Origin: Xestospongia muta
Lineage: Eukaryota > Porifera > Demospongiae > Haplosclerida > Petrosiidae
Assembly (NCBI GenBank): GCA_963693285.1
Contig: OY848923.1
Span: 1,558,602-1,622,601, forward strand
Direction of reading: 5' to 3'
DNA: 64,000 nt
The translations under genes and the position numbers were made by a program. Positions 11,706 to 36,860 of this stretch are shown here, one piece after another. The notes beneath the pieces are model-generated. The model had not been told where the DNA came from and did no database searches. It saw nothing but the letters and a program-made list of their open reading frames with translations. Each line of letters starts with the position of its first letter. The first letter of the stretch is position 1.

Positions 11706-12099
11706 ATGGCAATTAAACTGGTTTGGGTTATGGTTATAGTCTCTCTAGTGATTCTTATGATCAATAATTCCAACTCTGAAGAAATACCAAAAAGTAAGTC
11801 TAGCAAGCTCAGCAAGAAAAATCCTAAAAAGGAAGATATTCAACAGACAATGAGTGGTTTTCTGAGATTAATGATTATCAGCCTTATTACAAGACAAACG
11901 AGAACAATAAAGTAATGTTATTTATTTTGCTTTTTATTGCTATAAATACACTTGTATTATTTCTTAGGTTAATGGAAGAAAGAGTCTATTTGTTAATTTT
12001 CACAGACAACCAATAAAACCCAACACTTCACTTGGAGCTAAAAAGGAAATAAATTTTAAGGAGATACAAAACAATAACAGTTGTTATTGTAAAAAATAA
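11706..12099 (+). pseudogene. Family II peptide gene with a frameshift in exon 1
   Basis: Leader MAIKLVWVMVIVSLVILMI is intact, and exon 2 (11968-12099) is open from VNGRKS to an NNNSCYCKK end like that of 4692. Within exon 1, after QQTMSGF, the frame that matches the paralogue (SEINxYxPYYKTNE) is displaced by one base. The ATG frame therefore reaches TAA exactly at the donor site (AATAAAgtaatg), and splicing would also give an early stop. Either a recent pseudogene, a population variant, or a sequencing error in a T run. An EARS2 exon 12 relic follows at 12,205. Confidence 0.6.
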
Positions 12100-12204
12100 T
12101 GATATTTTTTTACTACTTGTATGTTTATAATTCCTAGATGAACTTTTACATGTTTATATTTTTTCCTTTTCTAAATCTTAAAATTATTTGAAAAGATTAT
12201 AAAA

Positions 12205-12975
12205 ATCAATTACTTGGATTTGATCCTTAAGCTCAGATGAGAATATTATGCTTGGTTTAGAATACTGGGAATAAGACTTATGTACTTGTTGCTTCCTATA
12301 AAGAAAATAAAGAAGCTATAAATCATTATAAATACCTAAGAAGTATCATCACTAATTATTTTCTCTGTATGAAGTAAATAACAATTTGTCTGGCTGGCTA
12401 ACTTTGTCATCCTGACAATTATAGTTGTGGCAAACGAAGATACGGAAACCTTAACCATCCCAACTAAATTTCTAAGGATTAACTCCCATAAAAAAGCAAC
12501 AGCTATAGCACTATGAGATAAGCAAACATTTCTTTGATATATGCAACACATGACATGTTTAAATGGAAAGAAAATATTTGTATTAAAGAATTAAGTAAGT
12601 CAAAACAAAGATTATATCATAATAAAGTGAGGACTTTAAAATAGAACATTAAAATAAACGACTAAAAGCTCTATATTGCTCTTTAATGAATTGTTTGGAA
12701 AACATGGGATCTTTTGAAATGGCACTATACATATCTACGTAATAACTTGTAGTCGTATTACCCTACAGTAACAAAGTACATTTGGTAAGGGGGCTGGGCA
12801 TGTACCAATTATAGTGAAAGCAAAATGTTGCCCTTAGTTTTCAACACCTCAGTATTATATTAGTTAATGTCTATCTGAAGTCTTGAAATTCAGTAAATAC
12901 TGTTTGAACTTGTCATTTTGTCAGAGTTCTGTTATTACATACTGATATTATTTCAAATATAGCTAAAAATGTTGT
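12205..12975 (-). pseudogene. Relics of EARS2 exons 12 and 10
   Basis: 12,205-12,290 contains TTGGTTTAGAATACTGGGAA, matching exon 12. 12,900-12,965 contains GAACTTGTCATTTTGTCAGA followed by GTTCTG, matching exon 10 (16,530-16,570). Order and strand agree with the intact gene, although exon 11 is not evident. Neither piece keeps a frame. The rest of 12,300-12,900 is intergenic and shared with 5,300-5,900. Confidence 0.5.
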
Positions 12976-13226
12976 ATACAGAGTGATTGCCACATCCAGC
13001 ATCTACTACATTGTTGTGCCTTCTCTAATTGAATATGTAAAATAAATTAATGAGAGACCAATCATTGATGTTTTCTAACTAACCATAATACTATTATCAT
13101 AGTTATCATTTCTTCCATACTTTTATATCTTTGTATTATCAATCATAATTAAGGAATATTAATACTTTGATTTAATTACATGTGATCATTGTTTTATACA
13201 TGATTTATTGAAATAGTGTGCTTTGA

Positions 13227-20165
<6,939 letters not shown>

Positions 20166-20644
20166 GTCATCTGGTAGACTGATATTGTACTGATGAGAGA
20201 GAGAGAGGAGAATATTTTAAACAATATCTTGTACTAACATGCAATAATAACAGTAGTATAGTGATTCAATTTATAATAATAATAATTTAAATAATTTATA
20301 ATAATAATAATTTATAATAATACTCAAGTATATCAAGTGCAGTTGGAATAAGCTTAAAGAAACAAGACATGCCTATCCAGTAATGTTCTAAATTTAGTAA
20401 CTCTACGACAAAGTATGATAACAGAGTGATGCAAGTATCCACTTCTATTTTTAGAAAATTTCAAATTCAATTATTACCAGTTCAGTGGGCATGTTAATCT
20501 TCCTTTACTATATTAGGTCACAGTTGGAATTAGCTTATAGAAACAAAACATACCAATCCAGCATGACGTATCAACATGTGCATCATGAATGTGATTATCT
20601 AGAGAAGATATAAACAACTCCTTGCATAGACAATAATAACAACT
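20166..20644. other. Upstream region of the 20645 gene
   Basis: AT-rich, with AATAATAATTTA repeats at about 20,275-20,320. Almost identical to 26,190-26,710. A likely promoter, GATATAAACAACTCC near 20,606, precedes the start. Confidence 0.5.
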
Positions 20645-21069
20645 ATGGCAAGTAGATTGCATCTCTTTATCTTATTGGCCTGTTTTGTGACTCTACTTTT
20701 CTTTAATGTAAGTCTAAAGAAATATAGCAAAAAGTAAAATCAGGAAGCAAAATGTGCAAAGAAGAGATGATACAAGCATCTTTCCACACCAACCTCAATA
20801 CATAGCAAAATTTAATGTTTATTACAATATTGATAGTTTGTTATTGAATTTTTTATTGTTCTTAGGATAATGGAGAAAAAAAGAACGATAACTTAACAGA
20901 ACAAATGATGTTAAAAGAAGAAAGGGTACATTATTTGTTTGCACTTGCTTTGATAAATTTTTTCCACCTTGGTTTGGAGGATTTCATATTATTAACTTCG
21001 TTAATTCTTCTAAAGCGTAATCAATATTACAATCAATATGAAGGTGCATTGTCTACAACAATTGGATGA
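20645..21069 (+). CDS. Family III secreted peptide with HYI-derived C-terminus
   Basis: Exon 1 20645-20707 ends at a perfect donor (AATgtaagt) inside the sequence that is exonic in 29617; exon 2 is 20866-21069; phase 0, 88 residues. Leader MASRLHLFILLACFVTLLFF, an acidic/basic middle, then the hydrophobic HYLFALALINFFHLGLEDF and ILLTSLILLKRN, clearly homologous to YYLFILLINLFRLNLRAII in 29617. The last residues EGALSTTIG come from a fused relic of HYI exon 4 (SEGALSTPMDW in HYI). Without the new donor the reading frame stops after 30 codons (YSKK, then TAA), so use of this splice site decides whether the gene is alive. Confidence 0.5.
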
Positions 21070-21369
21070 TGTAATCCAGAATGGCAACAGGCAAAAACTA
21101 CTTGTCTTTCTAATACAAAATAAAAAATAGTTTTGTATAATAATTTTTTGAAAAACAAATTAAATTATGTTAATTAAACCCTTTTCCACACTTGTTCATC
21201 TCTTTTTTTAAAAAACTGATTTAATTGACTGTTGCATAATATATATCTATTATTACATCATTATTACATAATTATTACATCAATATTACATCATTCAAAC
21301 ATGGATTGATCAGCAATATGTATGAAATGACTAGACAAAGTAGTGACAATTATGACAAATAAATACAGA

Positions 21370-22350
21370 TAGTCACATGATCATTATCTGCACAAACACA
21401 TTGATAAGGACAATTAACTTTGGAGTACGTTGGAGTAAGTCAAATTGAATTAAACAAATATTCACTATACTTTAGTTTATCATATTTCTGCCACACGGGA
21501 TATTGTACATACAAATACACGATAAAATAAACACACATGTAGTTCTAGTAATCTATCTTATTAGCAGGAAATGTCTGTTAAACAATCACTATAAAGCAGG
21601 ACTTCCTTTATCATACCTTGACATTAATAGAGGAAGATGGACAAAGACAGGTTGTGTCCAGTCAAAGGCTTTATACAACAAAACATGTTTACCAGTTGAA
21701 CTCAGCCATTCCTAGAAAAAAGACAAAGAAGCAAAAGTATAGATCTTATTCAAAGACACAAGCTTAATATATGCTAAAGAAAAGAGTATATCTATAAATA
21801 AATGGTTTTATTGTATATATATTTTTGACGTAGTAATATTTGTCAATATTAATGCTGTCACTGACCTCTCCACGAAGAACATGAGACACTTCCATCAAAT
21901 GATCGCCTACTACATTAGCTAAATGATAACTAGGTAGTCCATTGGCTTTTAATAATACCTATATAATAATTATAGGGTGAATTAATAATTGCATTAACTA
22001 CATATACTAACTTGATCATCAATTTGATTATTAGTAAAATTGACAGTACCATATACTACATCGTTTACAGTAGTCACACCCTCTGTGGGAACCTGGTAGA
22101 ATAAAATAAAGAAATTAACATAAATAATTATTAAGTTTATGGTAGTTGTTTATCCAGTAATAATATTCAAAATTTATGCTTCATTTCATCATAAAATAGC
22201 TTTATTCACTCTCTATCATTACTGAGCTTCTCAAACTCATTACCTTTAATCTGATAACATGAGGTAATCCAATCTGTAATTTCTCATTAACCTGTCGTTG
22301 AGACAATTGACGACATAGTCCATCATATCCACCACTCCCACCTATTGCTC
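21370..22350 (-). pseudogene. Partial EARS2 copy: exons 7, 6, 5 and part of 4
   Basis: Exon-equivalent blocks at 21617-21711 (exon 7), 21866-21958 (6), 22012-22092 (5) and 22244-22350 (part of 4) are almost identical to the intact gene. The copy ends abruptly inside exon 4 (CCTATTGCTC at 22350) and continues as sequence from the EARS2 intron near 16,255, a clean duplication breakpoint. It has no start and no anticodon-binding part. Confidence 0.8.
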
Positions 22351-22587
22351 AATATTATTCACTGTTACACCTGGGTTAATACTATTCAGGTGCTTCCGTC
22401 AAAATATTTGTAAAGCTATCACTGCAGCACTGAATATTAGTTTGCTAAAGTACTTAAAGTGCTTGTTTAATCTTTGAGTACTTAACCTATTAAAACTGGG
22501 TGACTAAAAATAGTACTTATAAATTTAAAATATATAAAATGCAGATGGCAAAAGAACACTTTAATATCAGCTTTGGCTAAGCTTTAC

Positions 22588-26190
<3,603 letters not shown>

Positions 26191-26220
26191 GAAAAGTCAT
26201 CTGGTAGACCGATATTGTAC

Positions 26221-26225
<5 letters not shown>

Positions 26226-26275
<50 letters not shown>
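26226..26275. repeat. (GA)n microsatellite
   Basis: About 25 GA units. The duplicate at 20,196 has only about six, so this run expanded after the duplication. Confidence 0.9.
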
Positions 26276-26276
<1 letters not shown>

Positions 26277-26710
26277 TATATTTTAAACAATATCTTGTCC
26301 TAACATGCAATAATAACAGTAGTATAGTGATTCAATTTATAATAATAATAATTTAAATAATTTATAATAATAATAATTTATAATAATACTCAAGTATATC
26401 AAGTGCAGTTGGAATAAGCTTAAAGAAACATGACATGCCTATCCAGTAATGTTCTAAATTTAGTAACTCTACGACAAAGTATGATAACAGAGTGATGCAA
26501 GTATCCACTTCTATTTTTAGAAAATTTCAAATTCAATTATTACCAGTTCAGTGGGCATGTTAATCTTCCTTTACTATATTAGGTCATAGTTGGAATTAGC
26601 TTATAGAAACAAAACATACCAATCCAGCATGACGTATCAACATGTGCATCATGAATGTGATTATCTAGAGAAGATATAAACAACTCCTTGCATGGACAAT
26701 AATAACAACT

Positions 26711-27040
26711 ATGGCACGTAGATTGCTTCTCTTTATCTTATTGGCCTGTTTTGTGACTCTATTTTTCATTAATGTAAGTCTAAAGAAATATAGCAAAAAG
26801 TAAAATAAGGAAGCAAAATGTGCAAAGAAGAGATGATACAAGCATCGTTCCACACCAACCTCAATACATAGCAAAATTTAATGTTTATTACAATATTGAT
26901 AGATTTGTTATTGAATTTTTTTTTGTTCTTAGGATAATGGAGAAAAAAAGAATGATAACTTTACTTGCTTCGATAAATTTTTTCCACCTTGGTTTGGAGG
27001 ATTTCATATTATTAACTTCGTTAATTCTTCTAAAGCGTAA
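26711..27040 (+). CDS. Second copy of the 20645 peptide gene, C-terminus altered by deletion
   Basis: Exon 1 26711-26773 (MARRLLLFILLACFVTLFFI) with the same new donor AATgtaagt; exon 2 26933-27040; 56 residues. About 47 bases present in 20645 (after GATAACTT) are absent, which changes the frame. The hydrophobic tail is replaced by TCFDKFFPPWFGGFHIINF and an earlier stop, so the HYI-derived end is lost. The HYI exon 4 piece still follows at 27,058-27,150 as non-coding sequence. It may be a pseudogene or a new variant peptide. Confidence 0.4.
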
Positions 27041-27636
27041 TCAATATTACAATCAATATGAAGGTGCATTGTCTACAACAATTGGATGATGTAATCCAGA
27101 ATGGCAACAGGCAAAAACTACTTGTCTTTCTAATACAAAATAAAAAATAGTTTTGTATAATAATTTTTTGAAAAACAAATTAAATTATGTTAATTAAACC
27201 CTTTTCCACACTTGTTCATCTCTTTTTTTAAAAAACTGATTTAATTGACTGTTGCATAATATATATCTATTATTACATCATTATTACATAATTATTACAT
27301 CAATATTACATCATTCAAACATGGATTGATCAGCAATATGTATGAAATGACTAGACAAAGTAGTGACAATTATGACAAATAAATACAGATAGTCACATGA
27401 TCATTATCTGCACAAACACATTGATAAGGACAATTAACTTTGGAGTACGTTGGAGTAAGTCAAATTGAATTAAACAAATATTCACTATACTTTAGTCTAT
27501 CATATTTCTGCCACATGGGATATTGTACATACAAATACACGATAAAATAAACACACATGTAGTTCTAGTAATCTATCTTATTAGCAGGAAATGTCTGCTA
27601 AACAATCACTATAAAGCAGGACTTCCTTTATCATAC

Positions 27637-29420
<1,784 letters not shown>

Positions 29421-29616
29421 CATGCAATTATTACAGTAGAGTAGTACAATGATGTAATTATACTCAAGCCTATCAAGTGATACCACGTCAGTTGAATGTT
29501 AGCTTATTGAAATGTGACACGTCATTTCAGCAACGTGTCACCATCAATTATGATTATATAAGGAAAAATATAAACAAACTCCTAATATAGACAAAGTAAC
29601 GGCAACTATACCAACT

Positions 29617-30069
29617 ATGATAAAATTGGTTTGGATTACGTTTGTGGTCTGTTTGATGATTCTACTTCTCAATGCTGAGTCTAAAGAACTGCAGCAAAGG
29701 AGTGACATCAGAAAGAAAAGTACAAAGAAGAAAGATGTTCAACAAGAGATGAACAACTTCCTATACCAACCTCAACACACTAACAACTACAACACAGTAA
29801 TTATTGATAGTTTTGTCATTGAAAGTTTTATTGTTTCTTAGATCAATGGAAAAAGAACAAGGAAAGGAGGATTTGGTCACTTTATGAAACAACAAAAGGT
29901 GTTTAAAAACAGCTCATATGTAGCTAAAAGAACACACAAGGAAGGCTCAAATTTATTTAAAGGAGTCATGAAGTATTATTTGTTTATTCTTTTGATAAAC
30001 TTATTTCGTCTTAATTTAAGGGCTATCATTCGTTTAATTTTATCTATTCTCCTAATACATAATCGATAA
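29617..30069 (+). CDS. Family III secreted peptide, intact
   Basis: Exons 29617-29796 and 29842-30069, phase 0, 135 residues. Leader MIKLVWITFVVCLMILLLNA, a Lys/Gln-rich segment (KELQQRSDIRKKSTKKKDVQ), a Tyr/Asn border segment, exon 2 beginning INGKRTRKGGFGHFMKQQKV, a basic stretch AKRTHKEGSNLFKG and a hydrophobic C-terminal segment YYLFILLINLFRLNLRAIIR. TATA-like AAAATATAAACAAAC lies near 29,563. This is the best-preserved family III gene and a reference for the broken copies around it. Function is unknown. Confidence 0.7.
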
Positions 30070-30635
30070 CAAATACTTTGTCATGCATTCTCACATGCAA
30101 GACTTAATTTAGTTGATTAAACCTTTTTGTTTTTAAAAAAATGATTTAATTGACTGTCATCAATTTAAGATTAATTATTACACTCGTTAAGAATGATTGC
30201 AGAGATAAGATAATACCGCAACAAATAGAATACCTGAACATATCATATTCATAGTTGACATGTAATGAATAAAGAATACAATGTCAACCCTGCCTTTGAT
30301 ATGATACATCATACATTGGGAATGTGATTAGTTCAGCTAGCATTAACTGCTATAGCTAAAAAATCTCTCCTTGATTCATCTATTTTATTATTAGGAGGAT
30401 CAATCCAATCCATTGTAAGTGACTTACATTCGTTTAAATCAATATCATAAACAGATATGGGTGTTCTAATAGGGAGTGATCACTAACAATGACTTAATTA
30501 ACTTTGTAGTATATCTATAGTATATTGAATAATACTACGTTATTTGAATGGAATGCATTGAAGAGATATGATTACCGAGTTTGTCATGTGGACAACACAT
30601 TCCTAATATAGATACTAGACAAAGTAACAACAACT
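30070..30635. other. Intergenic, shared with 32,280-32,750
   Basis: Blocks such as AATACCTGAACATA and GGGAGTGATCACT recur in order after the gene at 31828, so it is duplicated flank. No gene is seen. Confidence 0.5.
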
Positions 30636-30755
30636 ATGGTAAATAAACTGGTTTGGCTTTTTTGCTCATGGTCTGTTTAGTGATTTTACTTCCGAATAAT
30701 GCTAAGTCTAAATAAGTAAAAAGAGAGAAGGCTGGAAAAAAGAAGCAAGTTGTCA
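30636..30755 (+). pseudogene. Broken and truncated peptide gene
   Basis: Promoter TAGATACTAGACAA at 30609 and start MVNKLVWLF, then a small shift relative to 32753 leads to a stop (GTTTAG) within the leader. A second stop replaces GAA (TCTAAATAAG). The sequence is cut at about 30755, where a partial EARS2 copy begins in mid-intron, so exon 2 is lost. Confidence 0.7.
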
Positions 30756-30770
30756 GCTTAATATATGCTA

Positions 30771-31497
<727 letters not shown>

Positions 31498-31566
31498 CTA
31501 TAAAGATTACAATATGATAATTATGACTAATACATTTACTATCTATCTATCTATCTATCTAGAGAT

Positions 31567-31607
<41 letters not shown>

Positions 31608-31827
31608 TTGTAGACAATATCTTGTACTAACATGCAATAATAACAGTACAGCAGTATAGTGACGTAATTATTACTCAAACATATCAAGTGATACCACATC
31701 ATCACAGTTACAATTAGCCTATTGAAACACAACACATCTTTTAAGCAACATGTCAGTATAACTTATAATTATATATATTGGAGATAAACAAACTCCTACT
31801 AGTTTAAATATCAAAGTAACAACAACT

Positions 31828-32272
31828 ATGTCAAGTAAATTGGTTTGGATTACATCTGTGATCTGTTTTGTGACTCTACTTCTCAATGATGCTGAGTCTA
31901 AAGAAGTACATCAGAAAGAAAAATAGATGAGCATCTTTCCTCACCAACATCAACACATGGCAAATTACAATACAGTAATTGTTAAGTTTTGTTATTAAAA
32001 GTTTTATTGTTTCTTAGGTTAATGGAAAAAGAAAGGGGAAAGCAGGATTTGGTTACTTTATGGCACAATAAATGTTTAACAACACTTCACATGAAGATAA
32101 AAGAAAGACCAAAACAAATAAGAAAGGGTCAAAATTATTAAAAGGAATCGTGGTGTATTATTGGTTTATTCTTATGATAAAATTATTTCATCCTGATTTG
32201 GAAGCTATCATTCATTTACTTTTACCTAATTTTAATTATTTTAATTTTTCTCTCTTAACGCATAACTGGTAA
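31828..32272 (+). pseudogene. Family III peptide gene with two in-frame stops
   Basis: Leader MSSKLVWITSVICFVTLLLN is intact, then VHQKEK is followed by TAG. The intron (donor after AATACA) and exon 2 starting VNGKRKGKAGFGYFM are kept, then CAATAA stops where 29617 has CAA CAA. After that stop the frame is open again through a basic KRKTKTNKKGSKLLK segment and hydrophobic VVYYWFILMIKLFHPDLEAI to 32272. Two isolated stops in an otherwise well-kept frame indicate a young pseudogene. Confidence 0.65.
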
Positions 32273-32752
32273 TAACATTGTCATACATTCTTGTATGCAA
32301 GAGTCAATTTAGTTGATTAAACCTTTTTGTTTTTCAAAACATGATTCAATTGATTATCATCAATTTAACATTGATTATTATACTTGTTAAGAACTGTTAT
32401 AAAAATAACAATCAGGTGATCAATATTACAATGGACATAATACCTGAACATACCATATAATAATATAGTTCATTAGAGTTGACATAATTAGAATAAATCG
32501 CAATGTCAGCACAGTCTTAATATCATATATACTGAGAATATGAGTGAGTTATGTGTATTTAAACAACTGATATGTGCACTATTTAGGGAGTGATCACTCA
32601 ATTAACTTTGTGATATGCATAATATCTATCCCATTATTACATCATTCAAACAGAATGCATTGATCAGCAATATGTATGGAATGACTTTTTAGTTTGTTGA
32701 GTTTAGCAACTTATAATCTTTAGTATAGACACTAGACAAGATAACAACAACT

Positions 32753-33193
32753 ATGACAAGTAGATTTTTGCTTGTGGTCTGTTTGGTGATTCTACTTCTC
32801 AATAATGCTAAATCTAAAGAAGTAAATAGAGAGAAGGCTGAAAAAAGAAGCAAGTTGTCTGTCAAAAACATATGAGTATTTTTCCAGCTCATGCTCACCA
32901 TCATCAATGCAAGTCAGAAGTAATTATAGTAATATTAAATAGTTTTGTTATTTGATTTAATTGTTTCTTAGGTTAGTGGAAAAAAGATTACAAAAGACCA
33001 TCTTAAAAACAATAAGGTACAACAAATAAGATATGATGGAGCAAACAGGAAGACAACAAGTATGATACAAAGCAGAAATCAAAACAAGAATCTTTATTGG
33101 TTAATGACAACATTTGAGCTGGTTTTTGCGGGAATATTAGAACTTCTACAAACTGAACATCACATTTTACTTCAACATCATTTGATTTTATGA
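32753..33193 (+). pseudogene. Family III peptide gene, exon 1 frameshifted
   Basis: Start MTSRFLLVVCLVILLLNNA with the TAGACACTAGACAA element at 32726. After RSKLSVKNI the ATG frame stops at TGA. A one-base shift at that point restores a frame (MSIFPAHAHHH) that ends exactly at the donor at 32919. Exon 2 (32972-33193) is open from VSGKKITKDHLKNNK to a hydrophobic end containing WLMTTFELVFAGILELLQ. Exon 1 length (167 nt) also breaks phase. Pseudogene or single-base sequence error. Confidence 0.55.
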
Positions 33194-33801
33194 TACGAAA
33201 ACATATGATGTTATTATTACAGCGAGATATTATTTTATTTGTGCGATTACATATAATATTATTACTAAATCAATTTAACGATGCTTTTTTTCACGTATAA
33301 CCTTTATCGTGCAAGTTACAAAGAATCAACCTAAATTTGTTTTTATTTGTTTGTTTGTTTGTTTGTTTGTTTAGTTACTTATTCATTTCCCTTTTCTAAA
33401 AATTGACTTACAATACAAGACTAATTTCTTAAATTTGATAACTTCATAACTCAGTAACTTCATATTTCAGATCATACAAAATCAGGTGGTTCTTGGTTTA
33501 ACGTGACTTTAATGATGACATCATAATGAAATGACACATAGTGATGTCATTATATTGATTAGATCACCTAAACCCTAAACCACCTAATATTAGGAACCCT
33601 CTCTATAGACCTCTTAACCTGTGAACGATTATATTATTAAAATTATTCAATTTCAATTAATTGCATAGCAACAGTTGCTATTCACCATTTGGAGGCCAAG
33701 AAAACTATAGCAGTTATAAATAAAAGTTTTGGTCTACCAACTAACTAAAATCAATTCAAATTAAAACTAACTAAACTAATTACAAGGAATTGCAGAGTTA
33801 G

Positions 33802-33917
33802 CACAGATAGCAATACATGTCAATGATGTCACTAGTTAACACAGATATCAATACATGTCAATGATGTCACTAGTTAACACAGATATCAATACATGTCAAT
33901 GATGTCACTAGTTAACA
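33802..33917. repeat. 38-bp minisatellite, three units
   Basis: Units start at 33802, 33840 and 33878: CACAGATANCAATACATGTC, then AATGATGTCACTAGTTAA. Confidence 0.85.
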
Positions 33918-34190
33918 CAATAGTATGCATTCAAAATAGGTTTGGTCCACAATATCAACTCCTAAAATGTCCATACTCATAATGTTAAGTCCCAAAATGT
34001 TCAAGAAATGTGTAACAAAATGTTTACCGAGACTAAATAATTTAATGATTGATTATGTAACTGGTTTAAATGTATATTATATAAGATATAGAGGAAGGGA
34101 TGATGAAGATTGAGTCTAGTAAATACTGAATTGTTTATAATAGAAACCACTGGAAAGATAGGAATCAATTCATTAGTCTTGAGTGCATAA

Positions 34191-34458
34191 AGTGGTGGTA
34201 ATACTATATGTACATAATATTCCCAGAATGTTGTGGTAATACTATATGTACATAATATTCCCAGAATGTGGTGGTAATACTATATATACATAATATTCCC
34301 AGAATGTGGTGGTAATACTATATGTACATAATATTACCAGAATGTGGTGGTAATACTATATATACATATATTCCCAGAATGTGGTGGTAATACTATATAT
34401 ACATAATATTCCCAGAATGTGGTGGTAATACTATATATACATAATATTACCAGAATCT
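34191..34458. repeat. 38-bp minisatellite, about seven units
   Basis: Units of GTGGTGGTAATACTATATNT then ACATAATATTCCCAGAAT, at 34197, 34235, 34273 and onwards. The period is the same as that of the unrelated array at 33802. Confidence 0.85.
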
Positions 34459-35574
34459 AATGTAGTCAGATCTAGCTTTCCCAAAACGTTGTAGTATGTT
34501 GATGTAATATTATACTCAGTTGGCTAAGAAGACAAGTTTGGCTAGCCAAGACTACAACTGCAAAATTATCTTTGTAGCCATATCTTGTCATTCACTTAAT
34601 CATCAATATAATTATATATGCAGACATAGTTTCATATAGACATTGTTACAATTGATAATAGTGATGTGTCCATTACAACCTCATGGTAATCAACTTCCAT
34701 TATAATTACTGGGTCATTTCATCATTATCATTCCAAGAGCATTCGATTACAATTACAATTATTTTTCTTTTTTCCTTTTCTTTTTTTCTTTTTTTTCCTT
34801 TTTCTTTTTAATTACAATTATAATTACTACTACTAGAAATGTACATACAATCATATGACAATGAATGGACAATTATTAAAATAGAATTACATATATTTGG
34901 AATTAAGTTTCAAGAAAATCAATGTTTCAAGTTTTTTCAGATTTAAAAGACATTGTAAAGGAAGCAAAGTCACTACTATTAACCACATTAGACATGTACA
35001 AAAACAAGGCTCTTAATTTTAGAAACCATGTTTGGATTAAAAAATGAATGTGTAGTTTAATTATATTCATAATTGAGAATGGGGTTTACCAGTAGTTGAT
35101 GTAATTGTGGTTAATTATAATTACTTAGTGAAAATAATCAACTACAAATTGAAATCAATTGATTTTAATAAAATGATTGTTTATATGCTAAGAGAGCTAA
35201 AGAGAAGATCTATATATTTCTTTCTACCACTGATAAATTTTGGATCATTACATTGGAGTAGAAAAAAATAGTGATATCCATCAAGTGCTTCTAAATTTAA
35301 GAGATCTATACAGACACATACCTTACATTGAGCTCACCTTACACTTTATCAGCATCTTTCAACATCCCTCGTGGAAATAATGTTATCTCCATAATCAAAT
35401 AAAGAGATTTGGTGATCTTGATCAGAGAAATCTCACTATAAAATTATTTTTGTGTTAATTCATGTCTTGTTCTACAAGTTCTTTAGTTGATAAAATTTGC
35501 CACTCCCACTTTCTACCCCACCTTCTTGCTCACATGCATCTTTAATTTCAGCCACACCTACTTAAAAAGAAGCA

Positions 35575-36860
35575 ATGCCTATAAGAGTAGCTGCTAATTT
35601 GGGTTTTTTATTCCAAGAGAAGCCACTTCTGGAGAGGTTTGAAGCTGCTGCAGCCTGTGGTAGGTTAAGTTGAAAATAGAAACTTTTATCTGTCCATTCA
35701 TCCAATGCAACCATCCATTTATCCATTCATTCATAGGCTTCAAAGCAGTAGAATGTGTAGCTGATATATATGAAGTAGATAAACAGACATTAGTGGCAGC
35801 AAAAGAAAAGGCTGGTGTTGAGGTAGTGTTACTGAATTTACCAAAACGTACGTATAGAAACTCAGAACCTCAAAACTCAAGCATTTATATTGTCTATTAA
35901 TTAAGGAACAAGTTGTGTACCTGGAAAAGAAGAAGAGTTTAGAAAAGATTTAGATATTGCCATTGATTATGCTACAGCATTGAAATGTCCGAAGTAAGAA
36001 AATTGCTAACAGCAGTATGTAACATTTGCTTTTTAATTTAATGTAGGATCCATTTGAGTGAAGGTGCATTGTCTACACCTATGGACTGGTCCAATCCAGA
36101 ATGGCAACAGGCAAAAACTACTTGTCTTTCTAATGTACAATATGCAGCTGAGAAATGTCAACCGGTAAGCCTATATTTGTGTGTTTAGAGAAAGATAGGG
36201 AGGAAGAAGGAGGAAAGGGAGGGTCAATATATAATACGATTGTAATATATCCCATATTAATTATAATAGTTGGGTATTATAGTCACTCTTGAAGCAGTCA
36301 CCACAAATCCTAACAACTTTCTTCAATATCAACAACAAGGTCAATATTAATAATTATAATGTTGCAATAAATCACACACTATATTGTTAATAGCTGCAGA
36401 TATTGTTAGGGAAATTGGTAAAGATAACGTCAAAGTTCAATTTGTGAGTTAATACAATGTTAAGAAAAATGGACGACTTCAATGATATTAAAAATCTCTA
36501 GGACTTTTTTCATGCTCAAAGAAAAAGTGGTAACATCTGTGAATTCCTGACTCAAAATATAGATATTATTGGTAAAAAGAACTTAAAAATTATTAGCATG
36601 AATTGTTATCCTTCAGGTCATATCCAAGTGTCACAAGTTCCTGGTCGTCATGAGCCAGACTTACAGGGAGAATTAAACTGTCCTTTTATCTTTAAGACAT
36701 TGGAAACATTAGGTTATGATGGATGGCTAGGTGCTGAGTATTATCCAAGAGGTCAGTAATGTGTTTAGTAAATATACATGAACATTTCTTATTCTGTTAA
36801 TTAATAGGAAAAGTAGAAGATGGTCTGGAATGGGCTAGAGACTTTATTAAGAATGCATAA
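35575..36860 (+). CDS. HYI: Hydroxypyruvate isomerase-like protein, nine exons
   Basis: TIM-barrel sugar isomerase family (AP endonuclease 2-like fold) expected to interconvert hydroxypyruvate and tartronate semialdehyde. Exons: 35575-35659, 35737-35847, 35906-35993, 36047-36164, 36270-36339, 36394-36443, 36502-36571, 36617-36751, 36808-36860; all phases agree, 259 residues (human about 277). Conserved parts: RVAANLGFLFQEKPLLERFE at the N-terminus, GFKAVECV, KIHLSEG, VTLEAVTTNP, IVREIGKDNVKVQFDFFHAQ (metal-site region), GHIQVSQVPGRHEPDLQGEL and EYYPRGKVEDGL near the end. The Glu in TLEAV and the His in FFHAQ and GHIQV sit where metal ligands are expected. Four exon-relic sets (from 19,777, 21,040, 25,813 and 29,035) derive from it. 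No targeting sequence, so probably cytosolic. Confidence 0.88.

Larger units (their letters stand above)
33194..35574. other. Intergenic, repeat-bearing
   Basis: No gene is seen. Holds (GTTT)n at about 33,341-33,374, two minisatellites listed separately, and a T/C-rich run at 34,762-34,812 next to ATTACAATTACAATT repeats. Diffuse repeats elsewhere. Confidence 0.5.
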
